From: Anaerolineae bacterium | GTDB taxonomy: Bacteria; Chloroflexota; Anaerolineae; Aggregatilineales; Phototrophicaceae | Direction of reading: 5' to 3' | NCBI GenBank assembly: GCA_026645945.1 | Contig: JAPKMO010000024.1 | Coordinates: forward strand, 1-48,462 | DNA length: 48,462 nt | Shown: in pieces, positions 1 through 7,833 of the stretch | How the letters are laid out: every line of letters begins with the position of its first letter | How positions within the stretch are numbered: the stretch's first letter is position 1 | The notes under the pieces: model-generated | Told to the model about the DNA's origin: nothing | Database searches by the model: none | What the model saw: the letters and a program-made list of their open reading frames with translations, nothing else | Position numbers and translations under genes: made by a program

Positions 1-1
1 C

Positions 2-2212
2 TTCCCGCACGGCCAGCGGCACGAGGCGGAACAGCGGCGCGATGTTGTGGTCGGCCAGGCTAGGCGCGGTGGGATGGTCGAACACCTTGCAGCCCAGGTA
101 GCCATCGAACTTCCAGGGATACCCTTTGGGGCGCGGCGGCGGTTGGAAAGGCCGCCGGTAGCGGTTTTCCGCCAGCAGCGCGCCGTCGGCATCATACAGC
201 GCCAGTTCGACGCGGGCGCTGTCCCCCGGCGCGACCGGCCAGTTTGCCTCTGCCGCCCGCAGCGCGGCATTGGCGGCCACATCGAGCGCGCGCGCATCTT
301 CCAGCCGCAGCCTGCCGGCATCGTCGTAAATGCGCCAGATCAAACGGACGTTGGAATAGGCGCGGGGCGTATCATTGAACACCCACAAGGCGATAGGCCG
401 GCGGCCATCGTGTTCCAGTGCCGGCAGCACCGGCTGTGACGCCTGCCTGAGCGCCGCGTAACCGCCTTTGGGCCGGCGCGCCACATCCAGCACGCCGCAC
501 CCCACCTGCGGCGCGAGGTCGTTGAGCGAAAAGTGAATATAACCGGCGCAGGTTTCGGCGCGCAGCCGCCGGAAGTGTTCGATGTGGTAGCGTGTCAGTT
601 CCGCCTGATACTCCCACAGCGTTTCAATCTGCCCTTCCAAGTGGCGCAGGCGTTCCCAGGCTTCGGGATGCTGGCGCAGCGTCTCCACCGCCGCCGGCGC
701 TTCAAAACCGAACTCGGTCGGCAGGCGGGGATGGTGGCGGTATACGTCAGTGTACCGCGCCGACCAGATCGCGCCGTAATACGAGTGCAGGTCACCGGCG
801 CGCTGCCAGTCTTTTTCCATCTGGCCGGAGCAGATGAACACCGGGCGCGTTGGGTCCTGTTGGAGCGCGTCGGCATACAGCGCCGGGTCGGGATGGCGTT
901 CAAGATTTTTGCGCCGTGTAAAAACCATCGTCGGCTCGTTGTGGCAGGCCCAGGTCATCACCGACGGGTGATTGTCCAGCATTTCGATCATCCGCCGCTG
1001 GAGCGCCAGCGCCCGCACTTCAAACTCCGGCGAGGGGTCATGCGTCCAGTTCAGCTCAAAATCCTGCCAGACCAGCATCCCGGCGCGGTCGCACAGGTCG
1101 TACAGTTCCGGCGGCGATACATGAACATGGACGCGCAGCAGGTTCAGGTTGGCGTCCCGCGCCAGCGCCACGTCCCGCGCCAGGGTTTCCCGGTCAAATT
1201 GTGACAGGTACAGGCCGGGCATGTAGGACGTGCCGCGCAGGAATACCGGGCGCTCGTTGATGAAATAGGTGAAGCGCCGGGGCGAACGTTCCAGACGGAC
1301 GGTTCGCACGCCGAAGGTTTCGACCCGCTCGCTCTGAAGACTTTCCGCGCTGTTTAAAGAGGCCCGCAGGCGGTACAGGTTCGGCTGGCCGTGATCCCAG
1401 GGCCACCACAGGCGCGCCTCCGGGATTTTGAGGCTGTAGTCCAGGGTATGCACGCCGGGCAGCAGCGCCAGCGCGTAAAACCCCTGCGCGCCGGGGCCGT
1501 CGTGGTTGTCGGCCTGGATGTCCAGGTGCAGCGAGCCTTCCCAGGTATCTGCCCCGGCGTTGGCCGCCGTCAGCCGCACGCTGACCGTGCCGTCCAGCGC
1601 CGTGCGAATCCGCGCCGCGTCCAGGCTGATGCCGTCGTCCAGCAGCAGCCAGGCCGGACGCCAGATGCCGATGGGGTTCACGTCCGGCGGGATGACACCC
1701 TCGGCGTGTTCGTACAGCCCCTTAACCAGCCCGCGCAGCACATGGTCAATCGGGTAGCTGCCGCGCGGGTTGGGCGCGTCCCAGGGCGAGGTGACGCGCA
1801 CCAGCAGGGTATTGTCGCCGGGGCGGATGGCCTCGGTCGCGTCCAGCGTAAAAGGCGCAAAACCGCCCTCGTGCTGGCCGATCAGACGCCCGTTGAGCCA
1901 GACGGCGGCGAAATAATCCACGCCTTCAAAATGCAGGCGGGCGCGCCGGTGCGGCAGGCCGTCTGGGACGGCGAAAACGCGGCGATACCACCACGCCTGA
2001 TGGTTGAGCGGGCGCAGATGTTCACCCCAGTAAAACCGGTCGGGGAACAGCGCCGGCTGGATGTGGGCGGTTTCGGGAACGGTGAGCCAGCCGTCGGCGG
2101 GGATGGATTCGGGCAAATTTGGGGAATCCAGCGGCGTCGGGTTCACCTGCCAGTCCCCCGAAAGCCGCCAGCGCGATTCGTAAGTCCGTGTTAGGTGGCC
2201 GTGTTGGTTCAT
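2..2212 (-). CDS. Glycoside hydrolase family 2 protein (3' end missing)
   Basis: This frame is open from an ATG at 2212 to the left edge, giving at least 737 residues, so the C-terminus lies outside the window. It reads as a GH2 retaining beta-glycosidase: an N-terminal jelly-roll sugar-binding domain, an Ig-like domain, then a TIM barrel. The acid/base Glu is visible in the CHNEP motif (about E426), and the likely nucleophile in the TEFG motif (about E500). There is no signal peptide, so it is probably cytoplasmic and acts on imported oligosaccharides. Beta-mannosidase, beta-galactosidase and beta-glucuronidase all remain possible. It follows the DUF3592-like gene by 22 bp. A TATAAT box (2222-2227) lies 9 bp before the ATG and no Shine-Dalgarno sequence is visible, so it may have its own near-leaderless transcript. 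Confidence 0.88.
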   Translation of the reverse strand, partial: MNQHGHLTRTYESRWRLSGDWQVNPTPLDSPNLPESIPADGWLTVPETAHIQPALFPDRFYWGEHLRPLNHQAWWYRRVFAVPDGLPHRRARLHFEGVDYFAAVWLNGRLIGQHEGGFAPFTLDATEAIRPGDNTLLVRVTSPWDAPNPRGSYPIDHVLRGLVKGLYEHAEGVIPPDVNPIGIWRPAWLLLDDGISLDAARIRTALDGTVSVRLTAANAGADTWEGSLHLDIQADNHDGPGAQGFYALALLPGVHTLDYSLKIPEARLWWPWDHGQPNLYRLRASLNSAESLQSERVETFGVRTVRLERSPRRFTYFINERPVFLRGTSYMPGLYLSQFDRETLARDVALARDANLNLLRVHVHVSPPELYDLCDRAGMLVWQDFELNWTHDPSPEFEVRALALQRRMIEMLDNHPSVMTWACHNEPTMVFTRRKNLERHPDPALYADALQQDPTRPVFICSGQMEKDWQRAGDLHSYYGAIWSARYTDVYRHHPRLPTEFGFEAPAAVETLRQHPEAWERLRHLEGQIETLWEYQAELTRYHIEHFRRLRAETCAGYIHFSLNDLAPQVGCGVLDVARRPKGGYAALRQASQPVLPALEHDGRRPIALWVFNDTPRAYSNVRLIWRIYDDAGRLRLEDARALDVAANAALRAAEANWPVAPGDSARVELALYDADGALLAENRYRRPFQPPPRPKGYPWKFDGYLGCKVFDHPTAPSLADHNIAPLFRLVPLAVRE

Positions 2213-2234
2213 TGAGGACCGATTATAACGCGGC

Positions 2235-3398
2235 TCACAGCATCCGGTAGTGATTTTTGTTCCGGTATATGACGGCGACCGGCGCGCCCTGCCGGGGCAG
2301 CCGTTCGCGCTTCAGGTCATTACGTGTGTGGCGCTGTTTGCCGATGATGAGCGTGCCGTCATCCGGCGCGCGGAAGGCGTATTCGACTGTGATGATGTAA
2401 TCATCGTCGCTGTTGGTATGGCCTTTGATGCTCACTATCTCGCCGCGAATCTTCTGGCCTTCGCGCATCAGATGGCGGTAGCGCCGGCTGGCGCTGAACA
2501 TGCCGATGGCCGTCGTCCATACGATGCCGTTCCAGCAGACGGTGGCAAGGATCATAGAAAAGTGCGTTTCGGCGTGACCGGCCATTCTGGCGATGCCGGG
2601 GTCTTCCGGCAGCAGCAGCAGATTCACAGTCGCGCCGTATTCGGCGCGGTTGAAAACATCTTGGTTGACGGTCTGTTCGGCGGCGTAGGGTATGCCGTTA
2701 TAGGTATACTCGAAGCTGACATAATACGTATCGCTGCTATCATCGCTGGATATGTGTTTGTTGATAATCTTTCCTTGTACAGCGACACCGTGATTGTTGA
2801 TCGCCAGTGCGATGCTGACGTCTCGCAGCGTTGACACGATCATAATCAAGCCGATGACCAGCAAAGGAATCATAAACAAGGCAGTGCAGGTCAGGCCGCT
2901 GGAAGTACTGGGACGCTGGACGCGCCCGGCCACAAAGGCCGCGTGCTGGATATCTAGTACGAATATATCATCGCCTGGGTGGAAGGTTTCGGCGGGCTGC
3001 GGTCTGTCGGCGGGCGTGGCAGCAGCCCGCTCCCAACCACAGAACCGGCATACGCTGCCGCCGCTGTTTTCGCCGCCGCAGGCCGAACACGTCCACGCAT
3101 CTGAACGGGCGGGCGCGCGCGTCTGGGGTGTTTCCGGCGCGGGCAGATCGGCGGTGAAGTCCAGCATGACGCTTTCGCCTGCCGACTGCATAGCGGCCAC
3201 TTTTTTCTTCACATACAGGTTTCCGGCCAGGTCGCGCACTTTGGCGTCACGGTCTTCCTGGCTGATGTGCCGCAGCAGATCGGTCACGCGCGGGTTGTCG
3301 TAGCGGCGGATTTCCAGCAGAGCTTCCAAGCGCGCCGCCGGGTTTGGGTTTTTGAGGATGGTCTGCACCAGTTGGTTGAGCCGGGTAGTATCGGCCAT
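2235..3398 (-). CDS. Zinc-ribbon, DUF3592-like membrane protein
   Basis: About 387 residues. The N-terminal 80 residues are helical and HEAT-like. A zinc ribbon with paired CSAC and CRFC cysteine motifs follows near residues 100-120. Then come a hydrophobic segment around residue 180, a beta-rich stretch (YYVSFEYTYNG) typical of DUF3592, a second membrane segment and a second copy of the beta module (IITVEYAFRAP). The duplicated extracytoplasmic module is clear in the sequence. The function is unknown. Two ATGs are adjacent; the SD GAGGGG ends 2 nt before the first and 5 nt before the second, so the second (3398) is preferred. It is upstream of, and co-directional with, the GH2 gene, with no evident functional link. 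Confidence 0.75.
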   Translation of the reverse strand: MADTTRLNQLVQTILKNPNPAARLEALLEIRRYDNPRVTDLLRHISQEDRDAKVRDLAGNLYVKKKVAAMQSAGESVMLDFTADLPAPETPQTRAPARSDAWTCSACGGENSGGSVCRFCGWERAAATPADRPQPAETFHPGDDIFVLDIQHAAFVAGRVQRPSTSSGLTCTALFMIPLLVIGLIMIVSTLRDVSIALAINNHGVAVQGKIINKHISSDDSSDTYYVSFEYTYNGIPYAAEQTVNQDVFNRAEYGATVNLLLLPEDPGIARMAGHAETHFSMILATVCWNGIVWTTAIGMFSASRRYRHLMREGQKIRGEIVSIKGHTNSDDDYIITVEYAFRAPDDGTLIIGKQRHTRNDLKRERLPRQGAPVAVIYRNKNHYRML

Positions 3399-3588
3399 CA
3401 TTTCCCCTCTAAAAATATTGACTGCCTTAATTATAAGATGGCAGCGTTAAGGGAATGTAAAGCCGAATGAATACTCCCTTGAAGTTGAGGGACGGCCAAC
3501 CCCTTATAATTGGGGGTTGGCGGTCATAGCGGGCGCGTTTTAAGAGGGATATAATTAGGTTAATCTAAATATCTGAGGGGGATTTTGT

Positions 3589-4329
3589 ATGGGCGCAGGA
3601 ATGACCGCCCGGCCATCACCTGGCCCGGCTCCGGCGACTACCACCATCCATCCCGTGCGGGCAGTACTCGGCATGGCGGCGCTGATTTTACTCCCGTTTT
3701 TCATCCTGTTCACGGCGGCGGGCAGCCTGGACTGGCCGGCGGCCTGGTTCTATGCCGGATTGACGGTCGGCATGACGGCCATCAGCCGCCTGCTGATCTG
3801 GCGTCGCAACCCTGATCTGCTGCGGGAGCGCGCGCAGTCGCTGGAGAAAGCCGACACCAAAAGCTGGGATCGAAACCTAGTCATCCTGATCGCCATTGTG
3901 ATACCGCTTTTTCTGGTGCTGGTGGCCGGATTAGACCACTGCAACGGCTGGTCGAACCCGGTTTCGCCGGCGGTTCAGATCGCGGCAGCCGTCGTGATGG
4001 TGCTGGGCTACCTTTTTTCGACCTGGGCAATGGTCGAAAATGCCTTCTTCTCCGGCACGGTGCGTATCCAGAAGGAACGCGGCCACCGGGTCGTGACCAC
4101 CGGGCCGTACCGTTTCGTGCGGCATCCGGGTTACAGCGGCGCGCTGTTCGTTTATTTGTCCGCGCCGCTGCTGCTCAACACGCTGCGGGTGCTTATCCCG
4201 GTTATGGCGTGGATCGCTGTCATGGTCTACCGGACGGCGCTGGAAGACCGCACCCTGCACGCCGAACTGGACAGTTACCCGGCCTATGCTGCGCGGGTGC
4301 GCTACCGGCTGATTCCGGGCCTGCGGTGA
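3589..4329 (+). CDS. Isoprenylcysteine/phospholipid methyltransferase-family membrane protein
   Basis: 246 residues with about five hydrophobic segments. The C-terminal half carries the family hallmark GPYRFVRHPGYSG, in which the Arg-His-Pro motif belongs to the SAM-binding region of the ICMT/PEMT superfamily, and ends with a conserved acidic, Tyr-rich tail (AELDSYPAYAARVRYRLIPG). Members are integral membrane methyltransferases acting on lipids, isoprenylcysteine or other hydrophobic substrates; the bacterial substrate is not known. An SD GAGGGGG lies at a good distance from the ATG at 3589. A second in-frame ATG at 3601 is less well placed. The gene stands alone and is convergent with the acyl-CoA dehydrogenase gene. 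Confidence 0.85.
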   Translation: MGAGMTARPSPGPAPATTTIHPVRAVLGMAALILLPFFILFTAAGSLDWPAAWFYAGLTVGMTAISRLLIWRRNPDLLRERAQSLEKADTKSWDRNLVILIAIVIPLFLVLVAGLDHCNGWSNPVSPAVQIAAAVVMVLGYLFSTWAMVENAFFSGTVRIQKERGHRVVTTGPYRFVRHPGYSGALFVYLSAPLLLNTLRVLIPVMAWIAVMVYRTALEDRTLHAELDSYPAYAARVRYRLIPGLR

Positions 4330-4369
4330 TGATAACAGGGGCGGGGAAATCCCTCGTCCCCCCCGTCGG

Positions 4370-5551
4370 TCACTGCGCGTACTGTTTGACCACCTGGCGC
4401 GCCACCACCATACGATGTACCTCCGACGCGCCATCATAAATGCGAAAGGCGCGGGCGGCCTCGTACCAGGTGCTGAGCGGCAGATCGCGCGTGACGCCCT
4501 TGCCGCCGCAAATCTGGATGGCGCGGTCAAGGACGCGGTTCACCGCCTCGGCGACAAAAATTTTACACATTGATGTTTCCTGCCGGGCCGTCTGCCCCTG
4601 TTCCAGCAGCCAGGCAGCCTGGTGAATCATCAACCGCCCGGCGTGCAGTTCCAGCGCCGAGTCGGCCAGCATCCACTGGATGGCCTGATGGCCGGTCAGC
4701 CTGCTGCCGAAGGCTTCGCGCTCGGCGGCGTAGCGGGTGGCGATTTCCAGCGCCCGCTGGGCGATGCCCGTCCAGCGCATACAGTGGGTCAGCCGCGCCG
4801 GGCCAAGCCGCTGCTGTGTGAGCGCGAAACCCTGCCCTTCCTCGCCCAGGATGGCGCTGTGCGGCAGGCGCAGGTCATGAAAGCGCATTTCCGGGTGACC
4901 GCCCAGGTCGGCAGCGCCCATCGTCGGCACGTGGCGCACCAGTTCGATGCCGGGCGTATCCGCCGGGGCCAGGAACAGCGTCGAGCCTTTATGCGCCGGA
5001 ACGTCCGGGTTGGTGACGGCCATGATGATGAGGAAGGCCGCGCCGTCCGCCCCGCTGGTGAACCACTTATGGCCGTTAATCACCCAGGTGTCGCCGTCAC
5101 GCACGGCGCGCGTTTTGAGCATGGTGGGATCCGACCCCGCGCCGGGGGCAGGTTCGGTCATGGCGAAGGCGGAGCGGATTTGTCCTGCCGCCAGCGGCTT
5201 GAGGTAGCGTTCGACCTGCTCCTGGTTGGCGAACATATGCAGCAGATGCATGTTGCCCTCATCCGGCGCGGCACAGTTGAGCGCCGCCGGGCCGAGCAGG
5301 CTGCGCCCGGCAGCCTCGAACACCGGCACAATCTCCTGGAGCGACAGCCCCAGACCGCCCAGTTCCGGCGGCATCTGCGGCGCCCACAGCCCGGCGGCTT
5401 TGGCCCGGTCGCGCAGGGAGGCCAGCACGTCCGGCGGCACGCGCTGGCTTGGGTTGTGGATGTAGTGTTCCAGCGGAATCACTTCGGAGTCAACAAACTC
5501 GCGCACGCGCCGCGCGATGTCCTGGACGTGGGACGGGAGGGAAAAATCCAT
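4370..5551 (-). CDS. Acyl-CoA dehydrogenase family protein (ACAD11/LvaC-like context)
   Basis: 393 residues, full length for a soluble FAD-dependent acyl-CoA dehydrogenase: an N-terminal helical domain, a middle beta domain beginning at FAMTEPAPGAGSDP, and a C-terminal helical domain with QICGGKGV and the closing YDGASEVHRMV motif. The enzyme family oxidises acyl-CoA thioesters at C2-C3. The gene is divergent from an APH-type kinase and a DUF6285-like partner (5748-7196). The same trio of families forms the LvaC/LvaA/LvaB set, and mammalian ACAD11 fuses the first two. In those systems a 4-hydroxyacyl-CoA is phosphorylated and the dehydrogenase-fold enzyme converts the product. The family call is secure; the specific role is inferred from context. 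Confidence 0.92.
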   Translation of the reverse strand: MDFSLPSHVQDIARRVREFVDSEVIPLEHYIHNPSQRVPPDVLASLRDRAKAAGLWAPQMPPELGGLGLSLQEIVPVFEAAGRSLLGPAALNCAAPDEGNMHLLHMFANQEQVERYLKPLAAGQIRSAFAMTEPAPGAGSDPTMLKTRAVRDGDTWVINGHKWFTSGADGAAFLIIMAVTNPDVPAHKGSTLFLAPADTPGIELVRHVPTMGAADLGGHPEMRFHDLRLPHSAILGEEGQGFALTQQRLGPARLTHCMRWTGIAQRALEIATRYAAEREAFGSRLTGHQAIQWMLADSALELHAGRLMIHQAAWLLEQGQTARQETSMCKIFVAEAVNRVLDRAIQICGGKGVTRDLPLSTWYEAARAFRIYDGASEVHRMVVARQVVKQYAQ

Positions 5552-5747
5552 TTGAGCTGCTCCTTTAACGTGTTAAAAAATGCCGAGTGCCGGATTCTGG
5601 GTGAAAACGAAAAACGCAGCGCGCCGGCACAGCGGTTGATTTTTTGCCAAGTTTAGCACGGGCGGCGCGGATAGGATACCATCGAAGGACACGGGCGCGT
5701 TCGCCGATTTCGGTTAGAATGGATGTTATAAGGATGAGGCCGAGTCC
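5552..5747. promoter_or_regulatory. Divergent control region, acyl-CoA dehydrogenase / APH kinase
   Basis: This 196-bp gap separates two outward-facing genes and must carry both promoters. A TAGAAT -10-like box occurs about 30 bp before the kinase ATG, and an AGGATGAGG purine run lies just before that start. An AT-rich patch (TTTAACGTGTTAAAAAA, with a TTTAACGTGTTAAA imperfect palindrome near 5561-5576) lies immediately upstream of the dehydrogenase ATG and could be a small operator or its -10 region. Confidence 0.4.
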
Positions 5748-6761
5748 ATGCGTACCCTGACCGACTTTCGCCAGCGCATAATCGAATATCTGGAGGCCGT
5801 TACCGGCGGCGCAGTGGAGATAAAATCGCTGCAACCGCTGGCGGGGGGGGCATCCCGCGATACGTGGTTGATTCACATGCGCGCGCAGGAGGTTGATGAA
5901 CGTCTGGTTTTACGCCGTGACCTGCCGACTTCGATCATGGACAGCGCCCTGGAACGCGACCAGGAATTCGCCGTCATGTCCGCCGCCTATGCCGGCGGGG
6001 TGCGGGTGCCGCAGCCGCGCTGGTTCTGCTCCGAACCCCGCATCCTGGGCGAGCCGTTCCTCATTTATAACTACATTGAGGGGGTTTCCATCGGGGCGGA
6101 GGTGGTCAGCCTGCCGGAACTGGCCGAAGCGCGCCGCCGGCTGCCGGAACAGATGGGCGAGCAGTTGGCGCGCATTCACCGGATGAACCCGGCCCTGTTT
6201 GATTTTCTGCCCAGGCCGCGACCGGGTTATTCCCCAGCCCAGGAAGCAGTGCTGCAAACACGGGCGGTGCTGATCCGGCTGGGCATTCACAACCCGGTGC
6301 TGGCTTTTGGGCTGCGCTGGATCGAGCGGCATCTACCCGAAGGCGGCGAGGTGGTTTTTTTACACGGCGATTTCCGGGTTGGGAACTTCATCGTTTCTGA
6401 GGAGGGTTTAAGCGGCATCGTGGACTGGGAGTTCAGCCGCCTGGGCGACCCGTGCGAAGAACTGGCCTGGCCGTGTCTGCGCGACTGGCGCTACGGCAGC
6501 GGCCATCTGCGGCTGGGCGGCATCGGCCAACGCGAGCCGTTTATCCGCGCCTACGAACGCGCCAGCGGGCGCAGGATAAACCGTAAGGTGGTGGATTTCT
6601 GGGAAATTCTGGGCAATCTGCGCTGGGCGGTGACGGCGCTGGCGCAGGCTAACCGCCACCTGGCGTTGGGCGAAACCAGCGTCGAACTCGCCAGCCTGGG
6701 GCGGCGTTCGGCAGAGATGCAGTTGGAAATGCTGCGGTTGATCGCCGAACAGGAGGTTTAA
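5748..6761 (+). CDS. APH-family phosphotransferase (LvaA/ACAD11 kinase-like)
   Basis: 337 residues. It has an aminoglycoside-phosphotransferase/choline-kinase fold. The Brenner motif HGDFRVGN (about 206-213) supplies the catalytic Asp and metal-binding Asn, and DWEF about 12 residues later supplies the second metal Asp. The N-lobe contains a Gly-rich turn (QPLAGGASRDTW) and a Lys-equivalent strand (LVLRRDL). This subfamily is usually found with acyl-CoA dehydrogenases; in the levulinate pathway the homologue phosphorylates 4-hydroxyvaleryl-CoA. An antibiotic-resistance role is unlikely. The stop codon abuts the ATG of the next gene (TAA then ATG), so the two are translationally coupled. The divergent acyl-CoA dehydrogenase supports a shared pathway. 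Confidence 0.88.
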   Translation: MRTLTDFRQRIIEYLEAVTGGAVEIKSLQPLAGGASRDTWLIHMRAQEVDERLVLRRDLPTSIMDSALERDQEFAVMSAAYAGGVRVPQPRWFCSEPRILGEPFLIYNYIEGVSIGAEVVSLPELAEARRRLPEQMGEQLARIHRMNPALFDFLPRPRPGYSPAQEAVLQTRAVLIRLGIHNPVLAFGLRWIERHLPEGGEVVFLHGDFRVGNFIVSEEGLSGIVDWEFSRLGDPCEELAWPCLRDWRYGSGHLRLGGIGQREPFIRAYERASGRRINRKVVDFWEILGNLRWAVTALAQANRHLALGETSVELASLGRRSAEMQLEMLRLIAEQEV

Positions 6762-7196
6762 ATGTACGACCGCCCAACCCTGAGTGAACTGCTGGACGCG
6801 GTGCGCGCGCACCTGGAAGAAAATATCGTCCCGCTGCTCAAAGATGACCGCAAGCTGTACTATCAAACGCTGGTGGCTGTCAATGTGCTGCGTATCGCCG
6901 GGCGAGAACTGACCATGAACGCGCTGCACTTGCAGGATGAATGGGCGCGTTTGAACTTCCTGCAAAATTCGGCGCTCTCGATACCCGCCGACGACGATGA
7001 GGCGCGGGCCGCCCTGGCCGAACGCAGCCGCCGCCTGTGCGAGGACATCGCCGCCGGCAGCTACGATCAACACCCACGTAAAGCCGCCCTGTTTGAACAC
7101 CTGCTGGCGACGGCTGTTGAGCAGCTTCAGGTCGCCAACCCCCGTTTTCTACAAATCCTGGCGCTGGAAGACAGCGAACGCGAACGGCGGCGCTAA
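6762..7196 (+). CDS. DUF6285-like small protein, LvaB-type kinase partner
   Basis: 144 residues, all-helical and without Cys-rich motifs. It opens with the characteristic MYDRPTLSELLDAVRAHLEE and continues with a helix containing YQTLVAVNVLRIAGREL, as in the small proteins encoded beside APH/ACAD pairs (DUF6285). In the levulinic-acid pathway the equivalent small protein LvaB is needed with the kinase LvaA. The ATG directly follows the kinase stop codon, which suits a stoichiometric partner. Family recognition is from pattern memory and the context agrees. The biochemical function here is inferred. Confidence 0.78.
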   Translation: MYDRPTLSELLDAVRAHLEENIVPLLKDDRKLYYQTLVAVNVLRIAGRELTMNALHLQDEWARLNFLQNSALSIPADDDEARAALAERSRRLCEDIAAGSYDQHPRKAALFEHLLATAVEQLQVANPRFLQILALEDSERERRR

Positions 7197-7200
7197 ACCC

Positions 7201-7503
7201 CTACGGCTGCGCGTACACCCAGGCTTCGACCCCGCTTTTGAGCGTGACGCGAATGCGGCGGTAAGCACGGGTTTCGTATGCATCGCCGCGCGCCAGTTCC
7301 TCCAGCGTCAGTTCCAGCAGAAAACCGTCAATGTGTCCATCCGGGTCGGGTACGGCGATGGGATAGCGGTGCAGCCCCAGGATGACCTCGCTTTTGCGAT
7401 AGCCCGCCAGCGTGTCCGGCATTCCCATAATCGAACGCCCGAAAACGACCTGCTGAACGGTGGGGATTTTAAGCGTGCCGTAAACAAACAGCCGTTCGAC
7501 CAT
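7201..7503 (-). CDS. Gamma-glutamylcyclotransferase-fold (AIG2-like) protein
   Basis: 100 residues, the usual size for the AIG2/GGCT-like single-domain family. The N-terminal VYGTLK motif forms the substrate-binding loop, and the C-terminal ELARGDAYETRAYRR segment carries the Glu (in DAYE) that aligns with the catalytic acid of gamma-glutamylcyclotransferases. Members cyclise gamma-glutamyl amines to 5-oxoproline, but many bacterial members have unknown substrates. It is convergent with the DUF6285-like gene, with only 4 bp between the stop codons, and no terminator hairpin is visible there. Confidence 0.82.
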   Translation of the reverse strand: MVERLFVYGTLKIPTVQQVVFGRSIMGMPDTLAGYRKSEVILGLHRYPIAVPDPDGHIDGFLLELTLEELARGDAYETRAYRRIRVTLKSGVEAWVYAQP

Positions 7504-7833
7504 AACCGGGGCCCTCTGCGGATACTCGCGCTTTTTCCCTCGTAATCATAATGGAAAATTCTTAAGAATTGCATTGAATTGCGCCTGATGATCTGCACCT
7601 TTTTAAGATGAGCAATATCATATTTATTACGCGCGTGAATAAAAAGGGCGGGGGCGGGCCGGCTTTCCGAGACCAGGGGCAGCCATCCTATTGTTTAAAG
7701 TTAATGCTAATACATAATTTCTTAACATCATGCAGCTGTTTACCTTGAGATTTCTTAAAGCCACGCCGTAACAAATTTAAAAAAGTTCGAAGAAACTCCT
7801 GACTGCATATTTGCATTGAGGAGGATTTTGAAC
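7504..7833. promoter_or_regulatory. AT-rich control region of the ABC uptake operon
   Basis: This 330-bp gap is clearly more AT-rich than its surroundings. It holds a perfect 14-bp palindrome AATTCTTAAGAATT (7557-7570) and two more copies of its core, TTTCTTAA, at 7718-7725 and 7751-7758. A plausible sigma70 promoter is TTGTTT (7691-7696), a 17-bp spacer, then ATAATT (7714-7719). If correct, one TTTCTTAA copy overlaps the -10 end and another lies just downstream, as expected for repressor sites. A strong SD GAGGAGG follows at 7818-7824. The layout suggests substrate-responsive control of the transporter. Confidence 0.5.

Noticed and set aside
47..2194. Long plus-strand open frames opposite the GH2 gene
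   Set aside because: They are Arg/Gly/Ala-rich antisense shadows. The minus-strand frame with intact GH2 catalytic motifs explains the region.
5748..6761. Aminoglycoside-resistance kinase
   Set aside because: The fold is shared, but the acyl-CoA dehydrogenase and DUF6285-like neighbours and the ACAD11-like style favour a metabolic kinase.
7816..7833. TTG start giving a longer binding protein
   Set aside because: The SD GAGGAGG would lie inside the coding region; the ATG at 7834 gives a proper signal peptide.
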